This document shows positions 18,212 through 26,915 of a DNA stretch of 64,000 nt, piece by piece. Each line of letters begins with the position of its first letter. Position 1 is the stretch's first letter. The translations under genes and the position numbers were made by a program. The DNA comes from Ruminococcoides intestinihominis (lineage in GTDB: Bacteria; Bacillota; Clostridia; Oscillospirales; Acutalibacteraceae): assembly GCF_040096285.1 (NCBI RefSeq), contig NZ_JBBMEY010000001.1:113901-177900 (forward strand), written 5' to 3'. Below the pieces are notes generated by a model. It was not told the origin of the DNA and did no database searches. It saw only the letters and a program-made list of their open reading frames with translations.

Positions 18212-19447
18212 TTAACCTTCCTTTATAGCACTGTAATATCCTGCAAGTCTACCGGTAGAAAAGGCAATTTGCAAGTTAAATCCACCTGTGTAAGCATCAA
18301 CATCAATAACTTCACCACAAAAAAACAGACCTGAAAGGATTTTGCTTTCCATAGTTTTAGGGCTGATTTCCTTAGTAGAAACACCACCGGAAGTTATAAT
18401 TGCTTCTTTGATACTGCCAAGGGACTTAATTTTTACAGTAAAATTCTTTAATATTTTGTTTAATTCCTGTCGTTCTTCTTTTGTAATTGAATTACATTTT
18501 TTAGTTGGGTCTATGCCCCACATTTTCAAGACAACAGGAATTATTTTCTTAGGTAATAATTTACCTAATGAATTGTTAATTTGATTATTCTTATGTTCAG
18601 AAAAATCTTTTTGAAGTCTTAAATCTAACTTTTCTTCAGATAAAGCAGGTTTAAGGTCAATGGAGATTTTATAACTTTTCTTTTCAAAATTTCTCATATG
18701 AGAACTTGCCGATAATACAAGAGGTCCTGATACACCTTGATGAGTGAAAAGCATTTCACCTTGTTCACTAAAAATTTCTTTCCCATTTTCATAGGTTGTT
18801 AGATTAACATTCTTTAGTGAAAGTCCTTGAAGTTCCTTGCAAAATTCGTCACTTGAAATTAATCCTACTAATGATGGCTTTATTTCTGTAATAGTATGAC
18901 CGACAGTTTTTGCTAACTTATAGCCATCACCTGTTGAACCTGTACCGGGATAACTCATACCACCGGTAGCAATTATTACACAATCGGCATCATATTTATT
19001 ACCTTTTGTATCAAGTACACCACTGACTTTACCTTCAGAAGTTAAAATAACCTTTGCAGTTGACTCAATGATTTTTACACCATTATGCTTTGCAAAAGTA
19101 TAAAGTGTATCGGCAACATCCATTGCTTTATCTGAAACAGGGAAAACTCTGTTTCCTCTTTCAGTTTTAGTTTCAAGTCCTAAATCATTAAAGAAATCTA
19201 TTGTATCTTGGCAATCAAAATTATTAATTGCACTATATAAAAATCTTGGATTAGTAGGAACATTTGCAATAAATGTATCTTTGTCACAGTTATTTGTAAT
19301 ATTACATCTACCTTTACCGGTTACCAGAATTTTTCTACCGGTACGGCTATTCTTCTCAAGCAATGTAACATTAGCACCATAATATGCAGCAGTACCGGCA
19401 GCCATAAGGCCTGATGCACCACCACCAATTACAACTACATTAGGCAT
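18212..19447 (-). CDS. HI0933/BaiN-family FAD-dependent oxidoreductase
   Basis: Flavoprotein of 411 residues. The N-terminal dinucleotide fold is VVVIGGGASGLMAAG, then TGKGRCNITN, VIIATGGMSYPGTGSTGDGY and the C-terminal FAD motif GGFNLQIAFSTG with FFCGEVIDVDAYTGG. This is the HI0933 family, annotated as NAD(P)/FAD-dependent or BaiN-like; the physiological substrate is unknown. I start at ATG 19447, two bases after the RpiR stop, because GGGASG then sits at the very N-terminus as in the family; the reading frame upstream lies inside the RpiR gene. Confidence 0.9.
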   Translation of the reverse strand: MPNVVVIGGGASGLMAAGTAAYYGANVTLLEKNSRTGRKILVTGKGRCNITNNCDKDTFIANVPTNPRFLYSAINNFDCQDTIDFFNDLGLETKTERGNRVFPVSDKAMDVADTLYTFAKHNGVKIIESTAKVILTSEGKVSGVLDTKGNKYDADCVIIATGGMSYPGTGSTGDGYKLAKTVGHTITEIKPSLVGLISSDEFCKELQGLSLKNVNLTTYENGKEIFSEQGEMLFTHQGVSGPLVLSASSHMRNFEKKSYKISIDLKPALSEEKLDLRLQKDFSEHKNNQINNSLGKLLPKKIIPVVLKMWGIDPTKKCNSITKEERQELNKILKNFTVKIKSLGSIKEAIITSGGVSTKEISPKTMESKILSGLFFCGEVIDVDAYTGGFNLQIAFSTGRLAGYYSAIKEG

Positions 19448-19448
19448 A

Positions 19449-20327
19449 TTATTTAGTATCCTTTTCTTTTTCTCGTTTAGTATAAACACCTTGCTTTGTC
19501 CAAACCTCTTCAAGTTCTTGGAATGTGTGTTTAACCTTTTCTTTCTGTTCAAGTACACAAGCAACAACCAGTGCATTAATTAGTGAAAGTGGTGCTACCA
19601 AAGAGTCAACTACTGATGCCATATCACTTCTGGCAATAAGTACATTGTTAGCACACTCTACTAAAGGTGAAGCCATACTATCGGTAATGGCAACAACTTC
19701 AGCTTCTCTTTCTCTTGCGAATTCCATAGCCTCTACTGCAGTAGTGGAATATCTTGGGAAACTAATACCAATCATTACATCGTCTTTTGAAATTCTAAAT
19801 AGATTTTCATATGTTGAACTTTTAGATGTTGTATTGATAATATGTACATTGCCGTAAATCAGTTGTAGGTAATAACCTAGAAATGTTGCAAGAGATGAAG
19901 TTGAACGAACTGCAAAAACATAAATTTCTTTTGCTTTAGAAAGTGCTTTTACTGCATTGTTAAAGTCTTCATGAGAAATTTCTTCAATTGTTCTTCTGAT
20001 TTTGTCAATATCAGAATTTAGAACAGAAGTAAGAACATCATTGTCACCGATTCTTGTTTCGGTAACTTCAATTCTCTGTACAGAAGTTAACTTTTCCTTA
20101 ATCATTTCCTGCATAGCTTTCTGTAATTCAGGATAGCCCTCATAACCAAGTTCAGAAGCAAATCTAACTACTGTACTTTCTGAGACACCAACTGTTTCAC
20201 CTAGCTTTAAAGCAGTCATATATGCTGCTTTGTCGTAGCTTTCTTCTATATACATTGCGATTCTTTTCTGTCCTTTAGAGAAAGAATCCATTTTCATTTC
20301 TATTCTTGTTAATAGATGTTTAACCAT
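19449..20327 (-). CDS. MurR/RpiR-family transcriptional regulator
   Basis: Two-domain regulator of 292 residues. The N-terminal RpiR helix-turn-helix (residues about 1-77) has the family text SVSESTVVRFASELGYEGYPELQ. A C-terminal SIS sugar-phosphate-binding domain (about 107-250) contains VFAVRSTSSLATFLGYYL and GISFPRYSTTAVEAME. Such proteins sense phosphosugars. No sugar gene is adjacent: it leads the FAD oxidoreductase-cmk-plsC-ispH unit, so its regulon cannot be read from context. Confidence 0.93.
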   Translation of the reverse strand: MVKHLLTRIEMKMDSFSKGQKRIAMYIEESYDKAAYMTALKLGETVGVSESTVVRFASELGYEGYPELQKAMQEMIKEKLTSVQRIEVTETRIGDNDVLTSVLNSDIDKIRRTIEEISHEDFNNAVKALSKAKEIYVFAVRSTSSLATFLGYYLQLIYGNVHIINTTSKSSTYENLFRISKDDVMIGISFPRYSTTAVEAMEFAREREAEVVAITDSMASPLVECANNVLIARSDMASVVDSLVAPLSLINALVVACVLEQKEKVKHTFQELEEVWTKQGVYTKREKEKDTK

Positions 20328-20367
20328 GATTCTATATACCTCTTTATATCTTTACACAATTAATTTT

Positions 20368-20396
20368 ATTTTAACACAAAGAAATAATTTTTTCAA
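20368..20396 (-). promoter_or_regulatory. Sigma-A promoter of the RpiR gene
   Basis: On the minus strand TTGAAA (20391-20396), a 17-base spacer and TAAAAT (20368-20373), about 40 bases before the start. It is divergent from the hisH promoter. Confidence 0.6.
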
Positions 20397-20477
20397 TCAA
20401 AATTCCACCAAAATAAATGGTAATATTTTGTAGGTTTATGAGTCTTTGAAACAATATAAATTATAAATTGCAAATTC

Positions 20478-20506
20478 TTGCAAAAAACACTTTAGTATGT
20501 TAAAAT
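20478..20506 (+). promoter_or_regulatory. Sigma-A promoter of hisHF
   Basis: TTGCAA (20478-20483), a 17-base spacer and TAAAAT (20501-20506). The predicted leader is only about 25 bases, so no T-box or long leader controls hisHF. Confidence 0.6.
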
Positions 20507-20536
20507 AATCACATCCTAATGAAAGGAAGATTTATA

Positions 20537-21151
20537 ATGATTGCAATAATTGACTATGGTGCAGGTAACATTCAAAGTGTTTACAAGGCACTGAAATTTA
20601 TTGGTGCTGACTGTAAAGTTACTAGCGATAAAGACGAAATTTTAAATGCTGATGGTGCTATACTTCCCGGTGTTGGTTCATTCGGTGATGCTATGGACAC
20701 AATGACTAAGAGAGGTATCAAGGACACCATCATTGAATACACAAAAAGTGGCAAACCATTCCTAGGTATTTGTCTTGGTCTTCAGTTACTTTTCCCTGAA
20801 AGTGAAGAAACTCCCGGTGTAAAGGGTCTTGATATTTTCAAGGGTACTATTACAAAAATCCCTAATCAAAACAGAACTTTAAAAATTCCACATATGGGTT
20901 GGAATAATATTTCTATCAAACAAAAGAACGGTATCTTCAAGGATATTGAAGGTGAACCTTATGTATATTTTGTACATTCATTCTACTTAAAAGCACAGGA
21001 CAAGGATATTGTTGCTGCTACAACACAGTATGGTATAGAGATTGATGCTGCTGTACAAAAAGGCAATATTATTGCCACACAATTCCACCCTGAAAAAAGT
21101 GGTGAAGTTGGACTAAAAATGTTAAAGAACTTTGTGGAGATGGTTAAGTAA
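20537..21151 (+). CDS. hisH: Imidazole glycerol phosphate synthase, glutaminase subunit HisH
   Basis: Class I glutamine amidotransferase that feeds ammonia to HisF in histidine synthesis. The nucleophile cysteine is in GICLGLQLLF and the His/Glu of the triad in QFHPEKS; IIDYGAGNIQSV at the start is the family signature. I start at ATG 20537 (204 residues), preceded by GAAAGGAAG; the upstream in-frame ATG overlaps that site. It overlaps hisF by one base (TAATG). Only hisH and hisF are here; other his genes must lie elsewhere. Confidence 0.96.
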   Translation: MIAIIDYGAGNIQSVYKALKFIGADCKVTSDKDEILNADGAILPGVGSFGDAMDTMTKRGIKDTIIEYTKSGKPFLGICLGLQLLFPESEETPGVKGLDIFKGTITKIPNQNRTLKIPHMGWNNISIKQKNGIFKDIEGEPYVYFVHSFYLKAQDKDIVAATTQYGIEIDAAVQKGNIIATQFHPEKSGEVGLKMLKNFVEMVK

Positions 21152-21906
21152 TGTATGCTAAGAGAATAATTCCTTGTCTTGATGTAAAAAACGGTAGAGT
21201 AGTTAAAGGTATGAGTTTTGTAAACCTTGTTGATGCCGGTAATCCCGTAGAAGCTGCTATTCAGTACGACAAAGAAGGTGCTGATGAACTTGTACTACTA
21301 GATATTACTGCTACAAGTGATGGCAGAGATACTATGGTTGATATTGTTGAAAAGGTTGCAAATTCTATTTTCATTCCTTTTACAGTTGGTGGTGGTATTC
21401 GTACAGTTGATGACTTTACCACAATGCTAAGAGCAGGTGCTGACAAGGTTTCTGTTAACTCTGCTGCTGTATACAGACCTGAACTTATTAACGAGGCATC
21501 TTATAAATTTGGGGCACAATGTGTTGTTGTTGCTATTGATGCTAAGAGAAAAGGTGACTCATGGGAAGTTTATACTGCCGGTGGCAGAACACCTACAGGT
21601 ATTGATGCAGTAGAATGGGCTATTGAAGCAGAAAAAAGAGGTGCAGGTGAATTACTTGTAACCAGTATGGATGAAGATGGTCAAAAGCAAGGCTATGACC
21701 TGGGACTTACAAGAGCAATTTCTGAAAAGGTAAATATTCCTGTTATTGCTTCCGGCGGTGCAGGTGCATATGAGCACTTCCTTGATGCTTTTGAAAAAGG
21801 TAAAGCTGATGCAGTTCTTGCAGCATCACTATTTCATTTTGGTGAAATACCTATTCCTAAACTTAAAGAGTATTTAAGAGAAAATAATATTTCTGTTAGA
21901 CTATAA
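21151..21906 (+). CDS. hisF: Imidazole glycerol phosphate synthase, cyclase subunit HisF
   Basis: TIM-barrel partner of HisH that makes imidazole glycerol phosphate and AICAR. IIPCLDVKNGRVVKG carries the catalytic Asp near residue 11 and VVVAIDAKRKG the second Asp near 130; FTVGGGIR and VIASGGAG form the phosphate sites. 251 residues, the expected length. Translationally coupled to hisH and followed by a bidirectional terminator. Confidence 0.97.
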   Translation: MYAKRIIPCLDVKNGRVVKGMSFVNLVDAGNPVEAAIQYDKEGADELVLLDITATSDGRDTMVDIVEKVANSIFIPFTVGGGIRTVDDFTTMLRAGADKVSVNSAAVYRPELINEASYKFGAQCVVVAIDAKRKGDSWEVYTAGGRTPTGIDAVEWAIEAEKRGAGELLVTSMDEDGQKQGYDLGLTRAISEKVNIPVIASGGAGAYEHFLDAFEKGKADAVLAASLFHFGEIPIPKLKEYLRENNISVRL

Positions 21907-21931
21907 TATTAATATTTTAAACTATAAAATT

Positions 21932-21966
21932 AAGGCACAACTGATTAAACGGTTGTGCCTTTTACT
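21932..21966. terminator. Bidirectional terminator between hisF and the PHP phosphatase
   Basis: A perfect 10-bp stem (AAGGCACAAC at 21932-21941, complement at 21952-21961) is followed on + by TTTAC. The right arm touches the stop codon of the minus-strand gene, so one hairpin probably serves both convergent genes. Confidence 0.75.
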
Positions 21967-22672
21967 TTGCTATTTCAAAAAGTCTTTTTGCATTTTGATT
22001 TATATTATCTACCGGAAAATCTCCGACTTTTTTATTTATTAATTCAAATGTTTCACCATAGGTTGTTGGTGAATTTCTAATCATATTATGAGCATCACTA
22101 CCTATAAAGTGAATTAAATCCTTATTAAGTAGTTTTTTAAATTTTCTGAATATGGCTTTATTCTTATAAGAAACTGCATTTGTTTGGAACATTACACCTT
22201 CACTTGAAAGTTTCTGTAACAATTTAGGATTTTTAATTAAACTTTCATATCTTTCAATATGAGCAAGTATTGGCATTACACCATACTGATTTATAATTCT
22301 AAATAAGAATTCATAGGAACTTCCCGTAAAGGTTGTAGAGTAAGGAAACTCCAATAAAATATAATCACTGTTACCGTAACAAACAGGCTTTAGCGACTTA
22401 TTGTTCATTATAATATCTGTTACATAAACCTCAGCACCAAGACAAAATTCAATATCACTTGGTAAAATTGGTTTCAGTAAATTAAAAGAACTTTCCCTAC
22501 GAGTTAAAAAAGAGTCCATACTCTCTTGATGGGTATAGTAATGAGGAGTAAGACAAATATGCCTTACTCCTTGGTTATACAAAGTATTTATAATATTGAC
22601 ACTAACATCCACATTTTCTGCACCGTCATCAATTTGTGGCAAAATGTGTGAATGAACATCATATAAATTCAT
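21962..22672 (-). CDS. PHP-type tyrosine-protein phosphatase (CpsB/YwqE-like)
   Basis: Metal-dependent PHP-fold phosphatase of 236 residues. DVHSHILPQIDDGA at the N-terminus, LTPHYY, LAHIERY and FIGSDAHNM supply the metal ligands in family order. Relatives (CpsB, YwqE) dephosphorylate bacterial tyrosine kinases that control capsule export. No tyrosine kinase or capsule gene is nearby, so the partner is unknown. The start is ATG 22672, with GAGGT upstream; the TTG twelve bases earlier overlaps that site. It lies 18 bases after leuB, probably co-transcribed. Confidence 0.87.
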   Translation of the reverse strand: MNLYDVHSHILPQIDDGAENVDVSVNIINTLYNQGVRHICLTPHYYTHQESMDSFLTRRESSFNLLKPILPSDIEFCLGAEVYVTDIIMNNKSLKPVCYGNSDYILLEFPYSTTFTGSSYEFLFRIINQYGVMPILAHIERYESLIKNPKLLQKLSSEGVMFQTNAVSYKNKAIFRKFKKLLNKDLIHFIGSDAHNMIRNSPTTYGETFELINKKVGDFPVDNINQNAKRLFEIAK

Positions 22673-22690
22673 AAAATACCTCAAAAATTC

Positions 22691-23764
22691 TTATGCAAGA
22701 GCCTTACAAACTAGGTCGCCCATTTCTGAGCAAGTAACCTTGTTCTTACCTTCTTCATAAATATCAGGAGTTCTGTTTTCTGCTAGAACCTTATTAACTG
22801 CATTTTCGATAGCTTCAGCAGCCTTTGGTTCATTTAGAGAATACTTTAGCATCATTGCAACAGAAAGAATTGTAGCAAGAGGGTTAGCAATATTCTGACC
22901 TGCAATGTCAGGTGCTGAGCCGTGGATTGGTTCATATAGACCTAGGCTAGAATCTGATAGAGATGCTGATGCTAACATACCGATAGAACCGGAAATCATT
23001 GATGCTTCATCAGAAAGAATATCACCAAAGATATTGTTTGTTAGGATAACATCAAACTGACCTGGGTTAATAACAAGCTGCATAGCTGTGTTGTCAACAT
23101 ATAGGTGATTTAGTTCAACTTCAGGATAATCCTTTGACATTTCGATTACTGTTTCTCTCCATAGACGAGATGCTTCAAGAACATTAGCCTTATCAACAGA
23201 AGTAAGCTTTTTGTTTCTCTTCATAGCCATTTCAAAAGCTACCTTAGCAATTCTCTTGATTTCTGAAACTTTATACTGTTCTGTATCATATGCTTCAACT
23301 TCACCGTCAGCTTCTCTTCTACCTCTTTTGCCAAAGTAGATACCACCTGTTAGTTCACGAACAACCATAACATCAAGCTTATCGCCGATGATTTCATCCT
23401 TTAGAGGAGATGCACTCTTTAGTGGTTCAAAGATAACTGCCGGGCGTAGGTTAGCAAATAGACCTAATGCACCACGAATACCTAATAGACCTGCTTCAGG
23501 TCTTTCTTTACCCGGTAGCTTATCCCACTTAGGACCACCAACTGCACCAAGAAGTACAGAGTCGGATGCTTTACATTTATCAATAGTTTCCTGAGGTAGT
23601 GGTGTACCCTTAGCGTCAATTGCTGAGCCACCTAGTAGAGCCTCATCATAATTTACCTGAAAACCATATTTATCAGCAACACAATCAAGTACCTTAACTG
23701 CTTCGTTAACAATTTCAGGACCGATACCGTCACCCTTTAATAGACAAATATTGTACTTATTCAT
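22691..23764 (-). CDS. leuB: 3-isopropylmalate dehydrogenase
   Basis: NAD-dependent oxidative decarboxylase of leucine synthesis. I see LLKGDGIGPEIV, GAVGGPKWD, FANLRPA (substrate arginine), VRELTGGIYFG, VDNTAMQLV and the metal-binding NIFGDILSDEAS, then YEPIHGSAPDIAG. 357 residues. AAGGAG precedes the ATG. It is not with leuA, leuC or leuD here, unlike most leu operons. Driven by its own promoter and followed by the PHP phosphatase. Confidence 0.97.
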   Translation of the reverse strand: MNKYNICLLKGDGIGPEIVNEAVKVLDCVADKYGFQVNYDEALLGGSAIDAKGTPLPQETIDKCKASDSVLLGAVGGPKWDKLPGKERPEAGLLGIRGALGLFANLRPAVIFEPLKSASPLKDEIIGDKLDVMVVRELTGGIYFGKRGRREADGEVEAYDTEQYKVSEIKRIAKVAFEMAMKRNKKLTSVDKANVLEASRLWRETVIEMSKDYPEVELNHLYVDNTAMQLVINPGQFDVILTNNIFGDILSDEASMISGSIGMLASASLSDSSLGLYEPIHGSAPDIAGQNIANPLATILSVAMMLKYSLNEPKAAEAIENAVNKVLAENRTPDIYEEGKNKVTCSEMGDLVCKALA

Positions 23765-23800
23765 TTTTAATCTCCTTCTTTATTAAAAAACTCTGTTAAT

Positions 23801-23829
23801 ATAATATCACAAAAAAATAAATATGTAAA
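23801..23829 (-). promoter_or_regulatory. Sigma-A promoter of leuB
   Basis: On the minus strand TTTACA (23824-23829), a 17-base spacer and TATTAT (23801-23806). It lies in the 67-base gap after the histidine phosphatase; there is no room for a T-box leader. Confidence 0.6.
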
Positions 23830-23831
23830 TA

Positions 23832-24464
23832 TTATTCCTCACCATCTTCCTTAGGTAGAGGGATTTTTTGGAATACTTCGGATACTTTATCTCTCTGCCA
23901 CAACATTGGAGTAATACGGATAGAATAACCGTAACCACCATCCATTACCCAATCAAATGGTTTAGCCTGTGGCAAACCGTAAATAGCAAGTAGCGTCATA
24001 ATTACACCACCATGAGTTACAATAATTGCATCAGTTGTACCGGTTTTCATAAGGCCTGTAACAATATCCTCAAACATATGGCAAATTCTTCTTGTAAAGT
24101 CTGCTGAGCTTTCGCCATGTGGTGGCTTTACTTCACTACTACCACCAATCCACTGTTTAAACAGTTCATCATCCTTTAGCTCATCGGCAGTTTTGCCTTC
24201 CCATTCACCAAAGTTACATTCAGAAAGTTGGTCAATAACAATGGGTTTCATATTCGGATAAAGAATCTCACAAGTTTCTTTACATCTTTTTAATGGACTG
24301 GTAAACAGTGCAGTTGCACCCGGGTACTTCATATTGTGGTCAAGTTTCTTAAGCTCCATTTTGCCTTTATCGGAAAGTGGAACATTTGTTGTACCTATAT
24401 ATTTACCTTTATGAGTTTCATCAATATTTCCGTGACAGATAAAGTGTATATAGTATGATTTCAT
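23832..24464 (-). CDS. Histidine-phosphatase (PGAM-like) protein with CHG in place of RHG
   Basis: Cofactor-independent-type histidine phosphatase fold of 210 residues: PLSDKG, FTSPLKRCKETCEI, ECNFGEWEGKTADEL (acid region) and IIVTHGGVIMTLL with the second catalytic histidine. The first motif, normally RHG with an Arg that binds phosphate, reads ICHGN (Cys10-His11-Gly12, codon TGT where CGT would give Arg). The phosphohistidine residue itself is kept. Relatives include phosphoglycerate mutase-like and alpha-ribazole phosphatase-like enzymes; the substrate cannot be told. Start at ATG 24464 with AGGAG upstream; the frame upstream runs toward the divergent XRE gene. Confidence 0.85.
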   Translation of the reverse strand: MKSYYIHFICHGNIDETHKGKYIGTTNVPLSDKGKMELKKLDHNMKYPGATALFTSPLKRCKETCEILYPNMKPIVIDQLSECNFGEWEGKTADELKDDELFKQWIGGSSEVKPPHGESSADFTRRICHMFEDIVTGLMKTGTTDAIIVTHGGVIMTLLAIYGLPQAKPFDWVMDGGYGYSIRITPMLWQRDKVSEVFQKIPLPKEDGEE

Positions 24465-24477
24465 AATTACTCCTATC

Positions 24478-24515
24478 TTTACAAATAGTTTATTTTGTAT
24501 TATACTCATAGTATA
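24478..24515 (+). promoter_or_regulatory. Promoter and palindromic operator of the XRE gene
   Basis: TTTACA (24478-24483), a 17-base spacer and TATACT (24501-24506). The -10 hexamer is the left arm of a perfect palindrome TATACT-CAT-AGTATA at 24501-24515, directly before the ribosome site. An XRE regulator bound here would block its own promoter; autorepression is inferred. The site is also within the control region of the divergent phosphatase gene. Confidence 0.5.
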
Positions 24516-24528
24516 AGGATGTGATTGT

Positions 24529-25170
24529 ATGAATAATACATTTGGTAGTATTATCAGTTATCTTAGAAAAGAAAAAGGAATCAGCCAAAAGCAAGCCTCA
24601 AGTGACTTAGGAATCAGTCAAGCACTTCTCTCCCACTATGAAAAAGGTATCAGAGAATGTGGTCTTGACTTTGTTGTAAAAGTGGCTGATTACTATAATG
24701 TTAGTTGCGATTATCTTCTTGGCAGAACAAGTGAAAGAGATGTTATTGCTATTAGTGAAGGTACTAAAAAAACAATAACTGCTGAAAATCCAAGTGAAAA
24801 AATCATAATGGACAGTATTGATTTTACCTACAGAATTCTTTCGGAAATAAACCACAGAGATATTACAAGATGTACCACAGAAATGTTAATGTGCAGTATA
24901 TACAATGTAATAAGACTACTTTATAGAAACAACAATCTTAACAACGAGGAATTCTTTACACTTACTAAAGAAAGTTGCAACTGTTACTCCGAGGCCACTT
25001 ATCAGCACAGAAAAGGTAGGCTGACTGACAAAATAAATGAATTTAGCAAAAGTAGAAGAAATGAAAACAAAGTTTACCTCTCCTACGATATTATCAATAA
25101 AAAATATGATGATATAGCCAGTTCTGTATTTAACCTTGTTCATAACGCAGAAAGAATAATCAAAAAATAA
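24529..25170 (+). CDS. XRE-family transcriptional regulator
   Basis: DNA-binding protein of 213 residues. The N-terminal lambda-repressor-type helix-turn-helix is SYLRKEKGISQKQASSDLGI followed by SQALLSHYEKGIRECGLDFV and ADYYNVSCDYLLGRTS (residues about 5-68). The remaining 140 residues are helical and match no domain I recognise; they may sense a ligand or dimerise. AAGGATG precedes ATG 24529. It is divergent from the CHG phosphatase and convergent with the pseudokinase, ending in a shared terminator. Confidence 0.92.
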   Translation: MNNTFGSIISYLRKEKGISQKQASSDLGISQALLSHYEKGIRECGLDFVVKVADYYNVSCDYLLGRTSERDVIAISEGTKKTITAENPSEKIIMDSIDFTYRILSEINHRDITRCTTEMLMCSIYNVIRLLYRNNNLNNEEFFTLTKESCNCYSEATYQHRKGRLTDKINEFSKSRRNENKVYLSYDIINKKYDDIASSVFNLVHNAERIIKK

Positions 25171-25176
25171 TATTAT

Positions 25177-25205
25177 AAAAGGTGGGAATTTATCCCACCT
25201 TTTTT
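25177..25205. terminator. Bidirectional terminator between the XRE gene and the pseudokinase
   Basis: An 11-bp perfect stem (25177-25187 with 25193-25203, core GGTGGGA/TCCCACC), a five-base loop, A-rich left and T-rich right flanks. It can end both convergent transcripts. Confidence 0.85.
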
Positions 25206-25213
25206 GGTTTAAA

Positions 25214-26860
25214 TTAATTATCGGCAGAACCTGTATTTGGTTCAGTTGAAGTTGGTTCAGCACCTAAAGAAACCTTAATTGTAACAGTTTTATCGTATTC
25301 AATTTGGTCACCTGACTTTAGGTTCTTATAGTCAATTACAGTATTGTTAGGGTACTTTGAGTTATACTCGGTTTCTTGCATTACAAGTACACCTGTATCT
25401 GCAAGCATTGCTGCAACTGTCTTAATATCCTTACCGGCAATATCAGGTAAAGTTCTCATCTTAGCACCTTTACTGATTGTTAGGCTGATATTTACTGCTT
25501 CATCTTCTGAAGTAATTGGTGTACCGGCAGCCGGTGTTTGTTCACAAATATAACCTTCTTCGATATTATCGCTAAACTTTTCCTCTGAATTAATATTGAT
25601 AATATATTTATCAGAACCCTTTAGCTGACTTTTTACTGCTGAATATTTCTTACCAACAAAGTTATCTACTACCGGACCACTCCATGCCTTAGTAGCTGTT
25701 GTATCTTGAACACCACCATGGTTGCCATTTACTAAACCAAAACAGTTAGTAGCAACAAGTACTGCACCGATACCAACAAATACTACAAAAGAAATAAGTG
25801 CTGCAATTAAAGTAACTTTCTTGTTTTCGTTATTTTTCTTTTCTTCTATTTGTTGTTTACTTGGATCGGATAGACTGGCTGTTTTGCTGATTTCTTCTTG
25901 AATCGCCTGAGCAGTCGGAGCAACAGAAAGCTGACTTCTGAGTTCATCAAAATCTGCAATTCTTTCTTTTCTGTCAACCTGTAAACCATTTGCTAAAGCA
26001 GTAACAACATGAGGAGGTAATCTCTTAACAGTATTAGTACTCATAAGTAGACTACTGTCCTTTAGTCTTTCTCTTGCATTAGCAGGAACATGACCTGTTA
26101 ATGTATGGAAAAGTGTTGCTGTAAAGCCATAAATTTCGGTAACAATATCAAGAGTAAAGTTCTTTTCATATTGTTCAGGAGCAGCGCAACCACTATAAAG
26201 CTGACTCTTTAGTGGAGTACCTCTCTTTCTTTCCATAGCAGTACAGAAACCTGAAAGTTTAAGCTTGCCGTCTTTTGTTATGTATAAGTTTGATGGTGAA
26301 ACTGCGTAGTGACCGATACCTCTCTTATGAAGTGACTCTAAAGCAGAGATAAGTGGCATAAACAGTGGTCTTGCAACTTCCCATTCAAGTTGTCCGTTAT
26401 TTCTCTTTAGATAATCTTCAAAGTGGTTCAGTTCAAGATATTCTTCAATTTCATATGCAGTATTGTTCTCTTCAAATATATCAAGAATTTTAATCATTAC
26501 TGACATATTATTAAGTTCTTGTACAATCTTGTAATATGAAATAAAGTTAGAACGCAAGTTCTTGAAAACAGTTTCATCATTATATCCTACAACAAGGTCT
26601 TTCTCACCTTTTGAACGGTCAAAAATACCGATTGGTAGGAATTCTCTAATGATAACTTTCTTCTTTTCTTCTTTATCATAACCTAGGTAACGGGTACTTT
26701 CACCATTTGTGTCGATACCTCTACCAACAATATATCTATCTTTTAAAACAGTATGAAAACCTAGGAAAGGTTCTGGCTGAGTTTCTGTATTGTTAAAGCC
26801 GCAATCAGGACAGATTTGTTCATCGCCTATTTCTTTCATACAGCCCATACATAGTGCCAT
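25214..26860 (-). CDS. Zinc-ribbon, Ser/Thr pseudokinase with two PASTA domains
   Basis: Membrane protein of 548 residues. Residues 1-25 hold two CxxC pairs (MGCMKE, CPDCGF), a probable zinc ribbon. A kinase-like domain spans about 35-300. Its catalytic residues are replaced: the VAIK lysine reads VIIRE, the HRD motif reads GHYAVSPSN, and DFG reads LSGF. APE survives as AAPEQY. A membrane helix (about 340-368) is followed by two PASTA-like repeats (about 390-460 and 465-535). It is thus predicted to be a catalytically dead receptor for cell-wall fragments or a scaffold, not an active kinase. GGAG precedes ATG 26860. An active PASTA kinase, prkC, lies at 33-35 kb. Confidence 0.85.
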   Translation of the reverse strand: MALCMGCMKEIGDEQICPDCGFNNTETQPEPFLGFHTVLKDRYIVGRGIDTNGESTRYLGYDKEEKKKVIIREFLPIGIFDRSKGEKDLVVGYNDETVFKNLRSNFISYYKIVQELNNMSVMIKILDIFEENNTAYEIEEYLELNHFEDYLKRNNGQLEWEVARPLFMPLISALESLHKRGIGHYAVSPSNLYITKDGKLKLSGFCTAMERKRGTPLKSQLYSGCAAPEQYEKNFTLDIVTEIYGFTATLFHTLTGHVPANARERLKDSSLLMSTNTVKRLPPHVVTALANGLQVDRKERIADFDELRSQLSVAPTAQAIQEEISKTASLSDPSKQQIEEKKNNENKKVTLIAALISFVVFVGIGAVLVATNCFGLVNGNHGGVQDTTATKAWSGPVVDNFVGKKYSAVKSQLKGSDKYIININSEEKFSDNIEEGYICEQTPAAGTPITSEDEAVNISLTISKGAKMRTLPDIAGKDIKTVAAMLADTGVLVMQETEYNSKYPNNTVIDYKNLKSGDQIEYDKTVTIKVSLGAEPTSTEPNTGSADN

Positions 26861-26915
26861 ACTTCTCACTCCTTTTTATATTTTTACACTATTAACTTAG
26901 TTTAATGCTTAAAAC

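Noticed and set aside
19448..19576. Extended start of the FAD oxidoreductase
   Set aside because: It lies within the RpiR gene; the Rossmann motif then would begin 50 residues too late.
20340..20536. T-box or long leader before hisH
   Set aside because: No specifier loop or T-box sequence; the promoter lies about 30 bases from the start.
22691..23831. T-box before leuB
   Set aside because: Only 67 bases separate leuB from the preceding gene and they hold a plain promoter.
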